Notes: generated from the letters alone by a model not told the origin. A stretch of DNA of 64,000 nt from Sorex araneus (GCF_027595985.1 NC_073304.1:219488000-219551999); one strand, 5' to 3'; shown: positions 1-41,287, numbered from the stretch's first letter. Numbers and translations: made by a program.

Positions 1-116
1 CGTCCCTGCCCCCCGCTCCCTGGAGACAGTGCTCAATGAGACGAGACACGGGGCTGTGACTGGAGTGTTGCTGGAAGTCGCAATACCTTCTGCGGGGAGC
101 GTGTGTGGGTATGCTC

Positions 117-117
117 G

Positions 118-165
<48 letters not shown>
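117..165 (+). repeat. (GT)n microsatellite
   Basis: About 20 near-uninterrupted GT units that turn into GC/GT at the 3' end, inside the putative STAT5A 3' UTR. A second, TATG-interrupted GT tract lies at about 519-633. Confidence 0.95.
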
Positions 166-171
<6 letters not shown>

Positions 172-1132
172 CATGTGCCGGGAGGGCCTGCACAGCCCCC
201 AGGAGGGGCAGCAGCAGCCCCCTGGGTGGCAGAGACAGAGCAAGGCCTCCTGGCAGGTGAGCCGGGGCCTTCCACAGCTCTGTCTGCTCAGCAGCTGTTT
301 GTTTGCGTGAAATTCTGTTTGCTTATTGCGGGGACCACTCCCGGCAGGTACTTGGGGGAACCATGATATGTGCAAGGGGTGCCTTTGAATTTGAGGTTCA
401 CTTCGAGCGGCCGCTCCAGCTCCGAGTGCCCTGCTAGTGACATTCGTGAAGAAGCGGGCTGGGCCTTGTGACTCAGCTGCAGTTTTCCTCCTGACCTAGA
501 AGCTTCGCTTCCCAAGGTGTATGTGTATGTGTATGTGTATGTGTGTGTGTGTGTGTGTATGTGTGTGTGTGTGCCCAACCGAGCTTCGCCTCCCAAGGGG
601 TGTGTGTATGTGCGTGTGTGTGTGTCCGCGCCCCTGTTCCTAGGCACATGTTGATTTGTTGGTTCTTTCCCTTGGAGGGATGCTGGGCTTCCGTGGCGAC
701 CCATGTTGGATACTTTCATGTATGTGGACTCCAGCTTCTTGTGTTTGTGGTTCCCGCAGCAGACACAGACACAGACCGAGGGGGTCTCTGTTTCTTGGCC
801 TCCAGCAAGGGGCCTTGAAGTCTGTGCTGCAGCCCCAGCCCCCTCCTCCCCTCCCGCCTTCTTTTCTGGCCTTTCTCTCTGCGCCTGTTTACAGGAGGGT
901 GGCTAAGTGCTAGGGCAGATCCCCCTCCTGGAAAAGGGGAAACTGCAGGAGGGAAGCCGTGCTTGCCGCCTGCCAGTGGGAGCTGGAGCCAGGAGCTGGA
1001 GCGGGCGCGTATGCGGGCAGCTGGCGCTGGAGTTATGTAACAGGTTGAGCTGTAGGGCCTGGCTCCCCCCTCCCCCCAGCTCCCGCTTTTGTACCTTGTA
1101 CACAGGCCACATGTTTGTGACAAGTGTCTTTG

Positions 1133-1138
1133 AATAAA
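1133..1138 (+). terminator. Polyadenylation signal AATAAA (plus-strand gene)
   Basis: AATAAA in the context TTTGAATAAAATATTTTGTT, with T/G-rich sequence after it. Cleavage is expected around 1150-1160. Confidence 0.75.
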
Positions 1139-1150
1139 ATATTTTGTTCA

Positions 1151-2204
1151 TAAACTTGCTGGTATGACCCCTGGTTGGGGGGGACTGGCAGGTGGTCTCT
1201 GTGAGTGGGACCCTCCCTGCTCCTCCTTACCCCCCCCCCCCACTGGGGTCCTTTTCTTTCCTACTGCAGGGCAGAGGGTGTGAGGGGCAGCCTGACACAG
1301 CTGCTTGCTCTCTGCTCTGCGTGGCCTCAGAGGTGTGGCCTGTCCCGGAATGCTGGCAGCCCTCAGCAGGTCAGAGGGCTCGAGAAATGGGACGGTGATT
1401 GCTGGGGCAGGGTGGGGGGAGGAGAGGGGGGAGGGAGGATGGTGGTTGTGGGGGCAGAGGACGTGGCAACTGTGGTCCCACGGCTCCTCGGTGCTGGCTG
1501 CCAAGCTGGAAACAATGGTCCACAATGGTCCGAGGGGCCTCAGTGTCCGAGCTGGGCACGTGGGAGCCCCCCGCAGGCATCAGCAGCAGGTACCTGCCCC
1601 TGCACTGAGCCTCTTCCTGGCAGGGTGGCTGCGCCTGGCGCTGCCCCTTTGTACCCAGCTGTCTGGGGGGAGGGGAGCCCTGCGGGTCAGGCGGGGTGGA
1701 TGGTGGGAAGCCACCAGCGCTCACAGCAAGGGAAGCGGGGCGCAGAGCGGGGCTGGTGGGGGGCGCAGGAGGAGGGAAGGCGCCCACACTAATCTGCCAT
1801 CTCGCATCCGTCTGCTGCTGTCTCCATGGTGGCAAGTGGGCGCTGCTGTCTGAATGATCGCCACCCCCCCCACTCCTGCCAGGGCCCAGGCGACAGCCAA
1901 GTGTTTCTGTCCATCAGCACAGCACTGAGCGAACCTCAGAGAAAGTGATAATGGAGCTAGAGGGGCAGCTTTGGGGGCTGCTGAGTATCTACCCCAGCCC
2001 CCAGGGAGCTTATCACCCCAGACAGGAGCCACAGCGGGCGAGGGGGAGGAGGTGGAGGCTGTGGCTAAGTCAGATGGAGGGGGGAGGGGGCACCCAGGGG
2101 CCCAGGCAGGAGCAGCGCCCCCCCCGCCCCGCCCCCGGGGCCCTGAAAACCCAGGCTAGGGAAAAGACACCCCACCCCCCACCAAGAAAGCTGCCAGACC
2201 AGCA
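1151..2204. other. Intergenic DNA between two convergent gene ends
   Basis: GC-rich, with C and G homopolymer runs near 1230 and 1866. No SINE, ORF of note or RNA gene recognised. Confidence 0.7.
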
Positions 2205-4068
2205 GAGGGTCACTAGAGAACTTTTATTTCTGAAAATTAAAGTACATACAGCAATATACAAAACAAAACCTTGCAATAATATAAATTTTTACACTATGAA
2301 GTATACATTGGAATTTGAATGCAGTGGCCAGGCCAGCGGCGTTCAAACCATCGTGTGGACCGGAACCTCAGCTGGGCTGGGGGTCCTGGAGGGCTGTCAT
2401 TTAAAGCAATAGGGGGGGCCCACATGAGTCTTGGCTCCTCTCAGAACTTTCACTGGCATCGGCGTGCACACCAGATCCACCTGCTGCCCAGAAGCCTGGA
2501 ACTTTCCTCGGTTCCGGGACTGGAAGTCCACAGAGCCCGCATCCCTGGGGGAGGGGCTGGGGAGAGGGAAGCGACGGCCCCTCCCTCCCATTCCCTGGGT
2601 GCCCAGAACCAACAGTCCTATCCTGAAGAGGAGGTCAGTCCCCCGCCCCCCGCGTCTCCCCCCGATTCTGACACTGGCTAATGTGGGAGTCAGGATCAGC
2701 TTTCTGAGGGTCTCCAGTGCCCCCAGCAGGCTGCTTTGGACGCCCAAGTCCCCTCACCTGGCCTCTGCGGGGCCCAGGGCCCACTGCTCCCTGTTCTGAA
2801 ATGAGGCCAGTGGCAGCCTCTGCCTCCTCTCGGGCCCCCGTGGGGCGGCCAGGCGGGGTGCGCACCCTCTTCTGTGGGTGAACCTCCACTCTGCAACCGG
2901 CCACGTCGGGGGTGCCACGGGAAACCGCCTGGGGACTGGGCGAAGAACCTTATTCCCTGAGCTTCGACTCGGCTGGGCGCCCCCAGTCCGTGCTGCTCCC
3001 CTGTAATGCTCCCTCTTTGATCCCAGGAATCTGGCACCAGGATTCCTAAAGCCAGCGGGACGGGATGGGGCTGAGAGACACTGGAAGGGGACGTGCCATA
3101 GGGTTGGGGGCGCAGAGGCCGCAGGATCGTAGGGGGGGCGGAGGAAGAAGGAAGGAGCACCCCATCCCGTATAAGGCACCCACTGAAACAGAAGCATGGG
3201 GTGAGGGAGAAAGGCAGGCAGGCGCAGGGGCCCCGCCGCCGCCCAGCTAATGAGCCAACAACATTCAAGGGGAAAATAACTTTGCTTGTGAAAATGAGCC
3301 CAGCAATGTGCAGTCTCTCCCGCACCCCTCCTCAGTGGATACCACAGGCCGAGACCCCCCACCCCCATCCCTTAGGCGGGGCTTTAGAGGATAGATCTGA
3401 ACCCATCTGGGGGCTCATATAAATTATTAGCCTTAAAGACGCCTCAAGTCTCAAGCATCAGAGACTGCTGGCTGAGTCACTGCAGATACATAAAAGGCTT
3501 GGTCGACCTGGTGTTTTGTTGTTGTTTTTGTTTGTTTGTTTGGTTTGTTTTTGCCTCCCCACCGCTCTTATTTTTGAATTTACAGAGACATCTAGGGACT
3601 TTGGAAGTCGTGTCTCCTAGCTGGACACAAGCTGGGTTGAAAGTGCAATGTCAGGAGGACTTCTTGTTGGAGGCAACCGGTGACTTCAGCCTACAGATCC
3701 GGGCAGAGGGGCACCCTGGCCCTGAGGCACTTGTCTCTCAACGAGGAAAGCAGCTGAGAGAAGGGGGTGGGGGCGGGAAGACAGTTCCTTTTCCTCCCTC
3801 TCGCCTCCTTCCACCTCCCGTGATCTGTTCCGGAGTCCACATTCTTGGCTGCATTTACAGAAAAGCCTATCACCCACATTCGCTCACTTCTCTATTAACA
3901 AAGTGCCCGGATGGTTCAAAGATAGCAGAAATAGATTAAAAAAAAAAAAAGTCTGGACCCACCCCCCCACCCCCCTAGTAAGGAGTCACCGACGATCTGG
4001 GGCCTGGCTGGCAAGGGGTGGGTGGGGTACGGGGTGTCTCCGCTCTCTGTAGCGTCCAGCCTCGCTCC
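2205..4068 (-). other. STAT3: STAT3 3' UTR
   Basis: Continuous with exon 24 from the TGA at 4069-4071 to the AATAAA at 2223-2228. It is about 1.86 kb long, somewhat shorter than I recall for human. It is free of SINEs, unlike every large intron of the gene. Low-complexity tracts are an A run at 3939-3950, GTTT repeats at 3515-3550 and C runs. No internal AATAAA was seen on the minus strand. Confidence 0.9.
2223..2228 (-). terminator. STAT3: STAT3 polyadenylation signal AATAAA
   Basis: On the minus strand, CAGAAATAAAAGTTCTC follows an AT-rich stretch. It is the only canonical signal in the 3' UTR; cleavage is expected near 2205-2212. Confidence 0.85.
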
Positions 4069-31888
<27,820 letters not shown>

Positions 31889-31939
31889 TCAGCACAGGCC
31901 TCATGTCTGTGACTAGGATGAAATGTGCTTTGTTGGGGG

Positions 31940-32277
31940 AGGGGGAAAATGCCAGAGAGATGGTGCTTGCATTGCATGCAGCCAACCCCAAACTCAATCC
32001 CTGAGACCGCCACATGGTTTCCTAAGTCCCTACAGGTGTGATCCCTGAGCACAGAGCCAGGAGAAGGCCCTGAGCACTGTCAGGTGTGGCCCTCAAACAA
32101 ACAAACTTTGGAAAAGATCTTACATATTTTTCCCAATTTACAATATATATCTCTTCCCTAAAACCACATCACTTCTTCCAAAAACTATTTAATTAGTTTA
32201 CTTGGTTTGGGGGCCACACCCAGCAATGCTCAGGGTTACTCCTGGCTCTACACTCAGGAATTACTCCTAGTAACAAA
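31940..32277. repeat. Two diverged SOR-type SINEs
   Basis: Forward 31940-32100 and a reverse 3' fragment 32203-32277. Confidence 0.75.
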
Positions 32278-32311
32278 GCTATTTTATTTTCTATTTTAAA
32301 AATTGGGGGGC

Positions 32312-32979
32312 AACAAAAACAGATGACTGGCTAAAGAAACTCTGGTGTATCTACACAACGGAATACTATGTAGCTGTCAGAAAACATGAAGTCATGAAAT
32401 TTGCATATAAGTGGATCAACATGGAAAGTATCATGCTTAGTGAAATGAGTCAGAAAGAAAGAGACAGACAAAGAAAGATTGCACTCATCTGTGGAATATA
32501 ATATAGCCGAGAAGTACAAGTTTGCAATGATGCAATTTCTGGCAGATATTTCTCTGGACTTAGTTACTAAAATACTAAAATACAGAAATCCAAAACTGTG
32601 CGGCCGCTAGTGCGGCCACTCAATCTCATATCGCTTCTTTCTCAGCAATGGAAAACAAATTATCAAATGCTTCCTTTTCAGCAGGTCCAACCTTAAGGGG
32701 AAGAAACTCCAAACAATAATAGTGAGCTTTGTGTTGAAATATTGAATGTAATCAAAGTAAAGAGAAAGTAAAGTGAAATTTATCAGTTATATAGGCGGGG
32801 TAGGGGGCTGAGGATGGGGGGGGCGGGGTGGAGCTATACTGTGATTCTTGGTGGTGGAATATGTGCGCTGGTGAAGGGATGGGTGTTCATGCATTGTATA
32901 ATTGAGACTTAAACCTGAAACCTTTGTAACTTTCCACATGGTGATTCAATAAAAGAAAAAAAATACTAAAGGCAAAAAA
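32312..32979 (+). mobile_element. 5'-truncated L1, 3' end of ORF2 region plus 3' UTR
   Basis: Starts in the classic L1 3' segment (GGAATACTATGTAGCTGTCA, AAGTGGATCAACATGGAAAG, TTAGTGAAATGAGTCAGAAA) and runs to GGTGATTCAATAAAAG plus A tail. Imperfect duplication AAAATTGGGGGGCAA / AAAATGGGGGGCAA. Antisense to STAT3. No coding capacity. Confidence 0.88.
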
Positions 32980-32994
32980 CAAAATGGGGGGCAA

Positions 32995-35808
32995 GGGAAC
33001 CATGTCCAGAGATAGCCAGGGGACACTTCTGGCTCTGTGCTGAGGGATCAATCCAGGTGGTGGTCAGGGGACCATGTGTGGTGCCAAGGATCAAACCCAG
33101 GTCAGCCACCACAAGCAAGGAAAGCATCTTACCAGCTGTGCTATCTCTCTGGCCCCACTAATTTTGTTTTCAAATTTCTCAGTCTGTAATGAGAAAAAAA
33201 GAGAAAAAAAATACCAGGCACACAAAGTGACAAAAGTGCATGAGTGCCCCCAGAGAAGACTGGAGTGAAACTCCTGAGTATTGTTGGCTGTTACCCCAAA
33301 GTTAAAAAAAAAAAAGAAAGAAAGAAAAAAGGGTGCTGGATTGATAGCATAGCGGGTAGGGTGTTTGCCTTGCACTCGGCCAACCCAGGTTCGATTCCCA
33401 GCATCCCATATGGTCCCCCGAGCACCGCCAGGAGTAATTCCTGAGTGTAGAGCCAGGAGTAACCCCTGTGCATCGATGGGTGTGACCCAAAAAGAAAAAA
33501 AAAAGAAAGAAACCTAAGAGCTAGAGTGATAGTACAGTGCCCAGAGCACTTACTTGCCTTGAATGCGTCTAATTGGGTTCGATCCCTGGCATCCTACCAT
33601 AGGTCCCCCGAGCACTTCCAGAAGTAATTCCTGAGCACTGCTGGGTGTAGCCCAAAACCCAAACACATACCACCCTCTCACGCTGCTCCCCCCATAAAAG
33701 AAGCTAATCTCCTTAACTGCCTTTAAGTCTCTTCCTGAAAAGTGTGGATCATGTCAGAGTGGACTTTACACTTATAGGAGTCAGTGAGATAGTACAGCGG
33801 GTAGGGTACTTGTCTTGTATGTGGTTTACCCAGGTTTGATCCTCGGCACCCTATATGGTCCCCCGAGCCTGCCAGGAGTGATCTCTAAGTGCCAGAGCCA
33901 GGAGTAAGGCCTGAGCATTGCCGAGTGTGGCCCCCCAAAATTAAAAATAAAGGCTTCTTTCTTTGGGGCATCTCCCACACCTTTGCAGTTGTGTCCGTCC
34001 TCACCATCTCCCTTTTCCCAAGACACCCTGCCACAGCGCAAATGTGAGTGAGCAGTGGCACACGAACGGCAGTGAGGGCTGATGTAAATAAAAGCAGGAG
34101 CTCTCTAATAGCCTGTATGCAAAACCACGGAGCCAGGGCCGGAGCGAGACCACAGCAGGGAGGGCGTAGGCCTTGCTCGTAGCCAAGCTGGTCTGATCCC
34201 TGAACCACATATGGTCCCCAAGCCCTGTCTGGAGTGATCTGAGCATGGAGCCGGGAATTTGAGCACATGGTTTATATACAGATACTAGTCACTAGCTTAC
34301 ATGTGGCTACTGAGCATGCAAAATGTGGTTGATCCAAATTGAGATGGCTGTGTAAGTGCAAAATACACACTCACTTTGAGGACAGTACCACAAAATATCT
34401 CAATTCAGTCCCTGTTAGATCAGTATCTTGATACACTGGTTTCAGTAAAATATCTGACTAAAATTAACATCACTGGGACCAGTCAGAGCTCTACAGGCCA
34501 CAGCAAAGGTGCTGCCTGCAAGAGGTCCAGTTTTGACATCTGGTACCACATAATGATCCCCAAGCACTGCCAGGAGGTCACTCCTGAGCACTGCTGAATG
34601 CGGCCTCCAAACTGAAAACCCAGGAAAAGATGCTGAGGGGGTTTTTGTTATGATGGTTTTTGGTTTTAGTTGGGAACAAAAAGAGCTAAGAAGTTATGCA
34701 ATATACAGGGCTATTTCTTAAACCAGAGATGAGGTTAATAGATTTTCCCAGGGACCAGAGAGACAGTACTGTGAGTAAAGCACTTCAATCCGGGTTCTCA
34801 ATCCCAGGCACAATACAGGCTCCCCTGAGCCCAGAGTTAGGAGTAAGCCCTGAGCACCACTGGGTATGCTCATGCAAATTACAAACAAAACCAAAAACTA
34901 CTTTCCCCATAAAATTATACCACAAAAAACTGATAAAGCTATTTACTATGGTGAAACTGTGCTAAATGTCCTACATAGAAAAACAAAAAGTGGTAAAGCC
35001 AAGAGGTCGCAGTATTTTTGGAATATGGACAAAGAGTGGAATAGCAATTTATCTAATCTTTTTGCTTGGCTACAATCCTGTTGATTAATAGGAGCCACAG
35101 GGCAGGAGGACTAAAGGCTCTTCATAATACCTGCGTATCTGGGCTGGAGCAATAGTCCAATCAGGGTGAGCACACGCTTTGTATGCAGGAGACCCAGATT
35201 TGATCCCAGCACCAGAAGCCTCTGAGAACACCCAGCACATAGCTGGGTACAGTCCCCAAACCCAAAATAAAATAAAAGCACTGCAGAGCTATAGGAGATA
35301 ATTCACCAGATAGCTAAGAAAACCACTGCCAACCTGTTTTGTGTAATTATTTTACTGGAAAAGATTCAGGAGTCCACTTTATTTCACACTTGTAATTCTG
35401 GTTTTGCAAATAATAAATTAATCTAAAGAATGCCACTACGTTCCAAGTAAAGTATTTCATATCTATGGAATATGTGTCTGTTTTTGAGCCCCACACACCT
35501 GGCTCTGAGCTAGAGATTATTCCTGGTGGGCTCGGGGGACCATATGTGGTGCCCGACTGAACCTTGGTTGACTGCATGTGAGGTAAGTACCCTACCTGCT
35601 ATACTATCAATATGACCCGCAATGGAATAATCCTTTCAGGATTTTTTTTGGGGGGGGGCATACCCAGTGGTGTTCAGGGCTTAATCCTGGCTCTGCACTC
35701 AGGAATTACTCCTGGGGGTTCAGAGAACCATATGAGAGGCTAGGGATCGAACCCGGGTCAACCACATGCAAGGCAAACACCCTACTCCCTGTACCACATC
35801 TCTGGCCC
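32995..35808. repeat. Cluster of ten SOR-type SINEs
   Basis: Forward: 33332-33509 (near consensus), 33512-33662, 33777-33945, 34134-34262, 34475-34615, 34752-34890, 35140-35275. Reverse: 32995-33157, 35484-35622, 35641-35808. All but the first are old; several keep only head and end. Confidence 0.8.
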
Positions 35809-36262
35809 TCCATGGAATAACTCTAAGCCTGTGACTTAATAACCCTTTTCACTGAACCCCAGAACACAGAAAGTGATTGGAAAATTATGAGAGGTACAGA
35901 AGAGATGTTAATTCTATGAGGGAGCTGGCTCAGTGCAAGTCACAGGGTCTGTTCTCCCAGTTAGATTTAATCACTAAATCATTCTTCCAGCTACACAGGC
36001 TAGTGTATAAAGAAAAGTTAAGTGTGATCCTTGTCTTATACAATTAACTAAAAATAAAAACAAAAATGAAACAGCAAGTTGCTAAAGTATTTCTGGACTT
36101 TTCAAAACGGGAATTTCTCAACCCCTTGGGGATAATCTACCAGTAACAAGTCATAAGGCAAAGAACTATTGTCTGATGGGGAACTTATTACTGTAAAGAT
36201 ACTAAAAAGTCTGCCCAAAGCCACAGTTCTCACTTGTCTATTTCAATCTAGAAAAACTAAAT

Positions 36263-38625
36263 GGGGGCTGGAGCAATAGTGCAGCAGGCAGGGCGTTTGC
36301 CTTGCATGCTGCCAGCCCACGTTCAATCTCTCGTATCCCATATGGTCCTCCGAGCAACACTAGGAGTAATTCCTGAGTACATAGCCATGAGTAACCCCTG
36401 AGCATCATTGGGTGTGACCCAAAAAGCACTTCCCCCCCAATAAAAAGGAACTAAAGGGGCCAGAGACATACTCATGGGCTGAGCACATGCTCTGCCCACA
36501 GGGGGCCTGGGTTTAATCTCTAGAACCACATGGTCCCCTAGCAGGTCCCCTAGTAACTCCTGAGAACTCCAGGTGTAGTCCCAAACAAAATAAACAAAAC
36601 CTCCAAGGAATATGTTTAGAAACACAAGTCAGAACAATTTACAGAAAGGCATTGTACAGACGCACAGCAGGGACTTGCACGTGCCAAACCTGGCACCATC
36701 AAGAGTGATCTCTGAGCACAGAGCCAGGAGTAACCCTGAGCACTGCCAGTGTGGCCCCAAAACAACAACAACAGCAAAAAAGACTTATACTTCACATCCA
36801 TATACTAAGGTGTAAGGGACAAAGAGAGAGAAGAATGAAAACCAGGCTCGTGTAATAATTCAGAATAGAAAGTGAAAAAGATCACTTTCTGTTCCGCCGT
36901 GCAAAGTGTCAAAAGATTCTTTGGGTGTTAACCATATTCTGTATCAGAAATACCTGTTTTTGATAGAACATTTCTATATTTGTCCACTACGCTAAACTCC
37001 TATTTACCAGGGGAAAGGCTAAACTTAGGTGATCAGTATATAAAGTAACATGGGTACACTTGTACTCATTTCTATAGAAATTAGTGTTCTCTCTGTATAC
37101 CCCATTTTGTAGTGTCACGAAGTCTTTTTTCAATAAATATGAAATACCAAGAAAAAAATCCACAGTAATGAAATCACCCAAATGCTCTTTTCCACTCCCC
37201 AGAACTATGAGTGATCCATTGATCTGAGCCGGAGATGGTAGAGTGGATGCTTACCCTGCATGGAGCTGACCCAGGTTCAATCCCCAGCATCCCATAAGGT
37301 CCCCTGTGCCCCACCAGGAGTGATCCCTGAGAGCAGAGCTCTGAGAAAGCCCCAAGCACTTCCAGATGTGGACCCATCCCCTGCCAGAAAGCTGCTATTA
37401 CCACCCTGGAGGAAAAGCACAAGAGCTTTGAGCACATCCCTGCAAGCGTTTGGTGCTGTGTTCAAATCCCCAGTGGCCCACATGTGTCAAATGCAATCCC
37501 AGAAGCTGACCTCAAAGTCTGACAGCCTGGATATCTGTGATCCCTGTTGCCACAAGTGATTTTTGTCTATACCAGGTGACTGTGAACACCACACAATGGC
37601 GTGTGACTTCTGGCGAACAGCGAAACTAAAAAGATGCGTGAGCAGCACCACCATGAAGACCAACTTCCGGTGGTTGACCAACATTCAAGAAAATGTTGAA
37701 AGCTCAACATTCCCCTGGGCTTCACACAAGGGAAGCTCACGTGTGAACACTACAGTCAGAACATGTGTGCCTCAACTGGAGGGCTGCCCCAGGAGAGTTC
37801 GCGTGCAGCACTGCAACTAAGGGAGTGTACACTCGGTTGCACCACAGCTGAGGTGTGGGCACCACCTCCTACTGTGCACGCCCGAGATGCACCCCAGCTG
37901 AGAATGTGCTAGCATCACAGCCAGGTGTGGGCCACCAGCAGTCATCCAACAGCAGCAATAATGAAGGTGGGAGCAGAGAGCTTGGAAAGAGGTATGGCAC
38001 TTGGCTTACATCATGTGGCCAACCTCAGTCTGGTCTCTGGCAGCACACATGGACCCACCAGGAGAAAGCCCTAAACACCACCAACTCTGACTCAAAAACA
38101 AAAACAACAACAAGAATAAAAAAGAAGGAGGAGGAGGAGGAGGAGGAGAAGGAAACCAAGAGAGGGAATTATTTTAAAAGTTGCCATCATAGTATTCTAC
38201 AACTTTGCAATCCCATTAATTTATTAGGGTTTTTTGTGTGTTTGTTTGTTTGTTTTTTGCGGTTGTGGGGGTTCAGAGCCAACAGTGCTAGAAGGCTACC
38301 TCTGGCTTCATGTTCAGAGATCGCTCCAGTATTACTTACTACTGCTTAAAAGATCAGGTGGTGTCAGGGATTAAACCCAGGTCTCTTGCATGCAAAGCAT
38401 GAATTTAGCCCTTTGAGCTCTCTCTCAGGCGCCCCTGCATTCTCTTGTTGGTTTGTTTTTAGGGGACCCACACCCAGCTCTGCTCAGGTCTTAGTCCTGG
38501 CTCTGTGCTCAGGGATCACTCCTAGTGGTGCTCAGAGGGACCATATGTGGTGCTAGGAATCAAATTAAGGTTGACCACACGCATGGAAAATACCTTAATC
38601 TCTAGCTGATCTCTCTGGCCACAGG
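36263..38625. repeat. Cluster of diverged SOR-type SINEs
   Basis: Forward: 36263-36440, 36457-36600, 36649-36780, 37228-37378, 37975-38115 (followed by a GGA tract at 38125-38150). Reverse: 38245-38430 and 38455-38625. 36790-37220 and 37500-37960 are unrecognised. Confidence 0.75.
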
Positions 38626-38863
38626 AACAGTTTTCAATAAAACTCTGGAGTACACTCAATCCCCCCTCCTTCCCTCTTCCCCCAAATCTCCTACCCCTCA
38701 TTCCTCTAACTGCTGCTGACCTCTTCTTGAAAGAGGTAAAGAATCCAGTGCTGAGCATGTAACTTTCCCCAGTTCAGATCCTAACATGTTCTAAAATCTT
38801 AGCACCTTTATAGAAATATCTAATTCACATCAGATAAATTAAAATATATATATTTTTAGGAGC

Positions 38864-38986
38864 TGGACACCCATGGCATATTCAATATGCCAAAAACAGT
38901 AACAACAAGTCTCAAAAAAAAAATGGAGACGTTACTGGTACCCGCTCGAGCAAATCAATGAGCAATGGGATGACAGTGACAGTGAC
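38864..38986 (+). mobile_element. Family 2 body fragment inserted at the start of a family 1 SINE
   Basis: Begins ACACCCATGGCATATTC and ends GATGACAGTGACAGTGAC. AGGAGCTGGA occurs on both sides; the right copy is the first 10 bp of the family 1 SINE at 38987-39150, so the fragment landed at that SINE's 5' end. Confidence 0.8.
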
Positions 38987-39335
38987 AGGAGCTGGAGCGA
39001 TGGCACAGCAGGTAGGGTGCTGGCCTTGCACGTGGTCAACCTGGGTTCAATTCCCAGCATTCCATATGGTCCCCCATGTGTCACTAGGATGACTGTTGAG
39101 TGCAGAGCCAGAAGTAAGCTCTGAGTACCACTGGTGTGGTCCCAAAATAAAAACTGTAGGGGCTGGAGCGATAGCACAGCGGGTAGGGAGTTTGCCTTGC
39201 ACACGGCCAACCTGAGTTCGATTCCCAACATCCCAAATGGTCCCCGAGCACCACCAGAAGTAATTCCTGAGTGCATGAGCCAGGAGTAACACCTGAGCAT
39301 CACTGAGTGTGACCCAAAAAGAAAAAAAAACAAAC
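38987..39335 (+). mobile_element. Two forward SOR-type SINEs in tandem
   Basis: 38987-39150 (older) and 39159-39335 (near consensus, A-rich tail). Confidence 0.92.
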
Positions 39336-39531
39336 TGTAGATATATTTTTCCCAGAAATATAGAAAATAAAATGTGTCCACTCTACAGTTAAATTTAAAA
39401 GTAATGACTACCAGGAAAGTGAACAGAAGAAAAGAAAGAAAACCTAGTGCTCTGATCCGTGAAAAACAGGATTTTAAAAACAAAACCAAAAGAAGCTCCA
39501 TTATATCGTGCTTACCCAGCTCCTTCTTTTA

Positions 39532-39717
39532 TTTTATTTATTTATTTATTTGCTTTTTTTTGGGTCAAACCTGGCGATGTACAGGGGTTATTCCTGGTTC
39601 TGCACTCGGGAATTACTCCTGGCAGTGCTCAGGGACCCATATGGGATGCTGGGAACTGAACTCGGGTCAGGCGCAAGCCAGGCAAACACCTAACCCACTG
39701 TGCTATCGCTCCAGCCC
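39532..39717 (-). mobile_element. SOR-type tRNA SINE (family 1)
   Basis: Reverse copy with (TTTA)n tail. Perfect 12-bp duplication CTCCTTCTTTTA at 39520-39531 and 39718-39729. Confidence 0.95.
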
Positions 39718-40470
39718 CTCCTTCTTTTAGAAAATGACCCTGAAACCAACCAAAGACTTCTGTTATTTCTAATTCAATAATATTAAGGAATTTCAGATAT
39801 CTTATCAGCCACGTATTTCAGAATAAAGAAATAAGAACATAAACAGAATTCCCGCTAAACTGCAAGGAACTCAACATGACACACTTCGCCCATGACTGAG
39901 ATGGTGGAAGCTGCTTGCGAAGAGTGCTCCAGACAAAAACCACAAAACAAACCAAACTAGCACGTCAGTCTCCCCACTTTACAGCATTCCACCTCCCCCG
40001 CCAGGCCCCTCTGCAGCTGTGTGGTGGGTGAGGTCAAGGGCAGGAACGACTCTGCCTCTGGGCAGGCCTGTGTGACCCAGGGGCTAACACCAGACATCAC
40101 TGAACAAACTTCTGCTGGGCAAGGGGAGCCAGCGAGGTTGGGAGGTGGTCAGATCAAATATCGCCAGACTCAGGTCACTAAAGAGCAGCTTGAGGGGCAG
40201 GGGAAATAGCTCAAAGGCCTAGATCACACAAGTGCATTAAGAGCCCCCCACAGATTGGGACCCCAGCCCTGCACAGTCCCCAGAGTGTCCACTTAGGTCC
40301 CGTCTACCCCAGCACAGTATGGGAAGCAACATCTTGGGTACTACTGGGTGTGGCCCAGTCCCACTCCTCTCCTCCCCCTCCCCCCAAAAAAAAGAACAGC
40401 TCTAGGTCCAAAAACAAACTCATGGTGAAGATATAAATGATACCCAGAATGAAAAGAAAAGATGAAAAAA

Positions 40471-40647
40471 GGGGCTGGAGTGATAGCACAGTGGGTAGGG
40501 CGTTTGCCTTGCACACAGCCGACCCAGGTTCGATTCCCAGCATCCCATATGGTCCCCTGAGCACCGCCAGGTGTAATTCCTGAGTGCAGAGCCAGGAGTG
40601 GCCCCTGTGCATTGCCGGGTGTGACCCAAAAAGAAAAAAAAAAAAAA
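40471..40647 (+). mobile_element. SOR-type tRNA SINE (family 1), young copy
   Basis: Near consensus. Perfect 15-bp duplication GAAAAGATGAAAAAA at 40456-40470 and 40648-40662. Confidence 0.96.
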
Positions 40648-41197
40648 GAAAAGATGAAAAAATAAGAAAGTTATTTAAAACGTAGTCTAAAACTAGGTGG
40701 TACAGTCGGGGGGAGGGGTGGTGTTGGGGGGGCAACGGGGATAGTACCAGAAGTGAGACATTTATTTACCTAGCTCCTGCTGCAACCCTGGTTTAAATCC
40801 CTAGCACTACAAATGGTTCCAGAGGTCACTCCTGAGCATATAGCCAGGAATAGCCTCTGAGCACTTTCAAGTGAACCCCCAAATCCCATCCCCCACCTCC
40901 CCAAATATTTATATTTTCTATTTATTTAATATTTTCTATTTATATATTTATTCATATTAAACACAAATATTTTATACTTATATTTAGTTCTCAATTCCAA
41001 GAACTAAATATAAACACTGAACCTACTATGTGCCATGGACTTTGGGGCTCTGTATCACAATTTAAATGTTGTACAAAAACACAAAACACAGTCAGGGCAT
41101 CATAGAGATAGCTCAAAGAGTTAAGTGCATATTTCGCACATGGGAAGGCTGATTCTGTCACCCAGGGGCAATTAGCACCCTCCAGGAACAGAGATGA

Positions 41198-41287
<90 letters not shown>

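Larger units (their letters stand above)
1..1150 (+). other. STAT5A: 3' UTR end of upstream convergent gene, probably STAT5A
   Basis: No coding exon is visible here. The segment is GT-microsatellite-rich and GC-rich and ends in a clean AATAAA at 1133-1138, as a terminal 3' UTR does. In mammals STAT5A lies immediately beyond the STAT3 3' end and is transcribed toward it, with only about 1 kb between the two poly(A) sites, which matches the spacing here. The STAT5A name therefore rests on gene order; the STAT5A stop codon lies left of the window. Confidence 0.65.

Noticed and set aside
32312..32979. Active L1 element
   Set aside because: Only the 3' end is present, with no ORF; likewise at 44417 and 57926.
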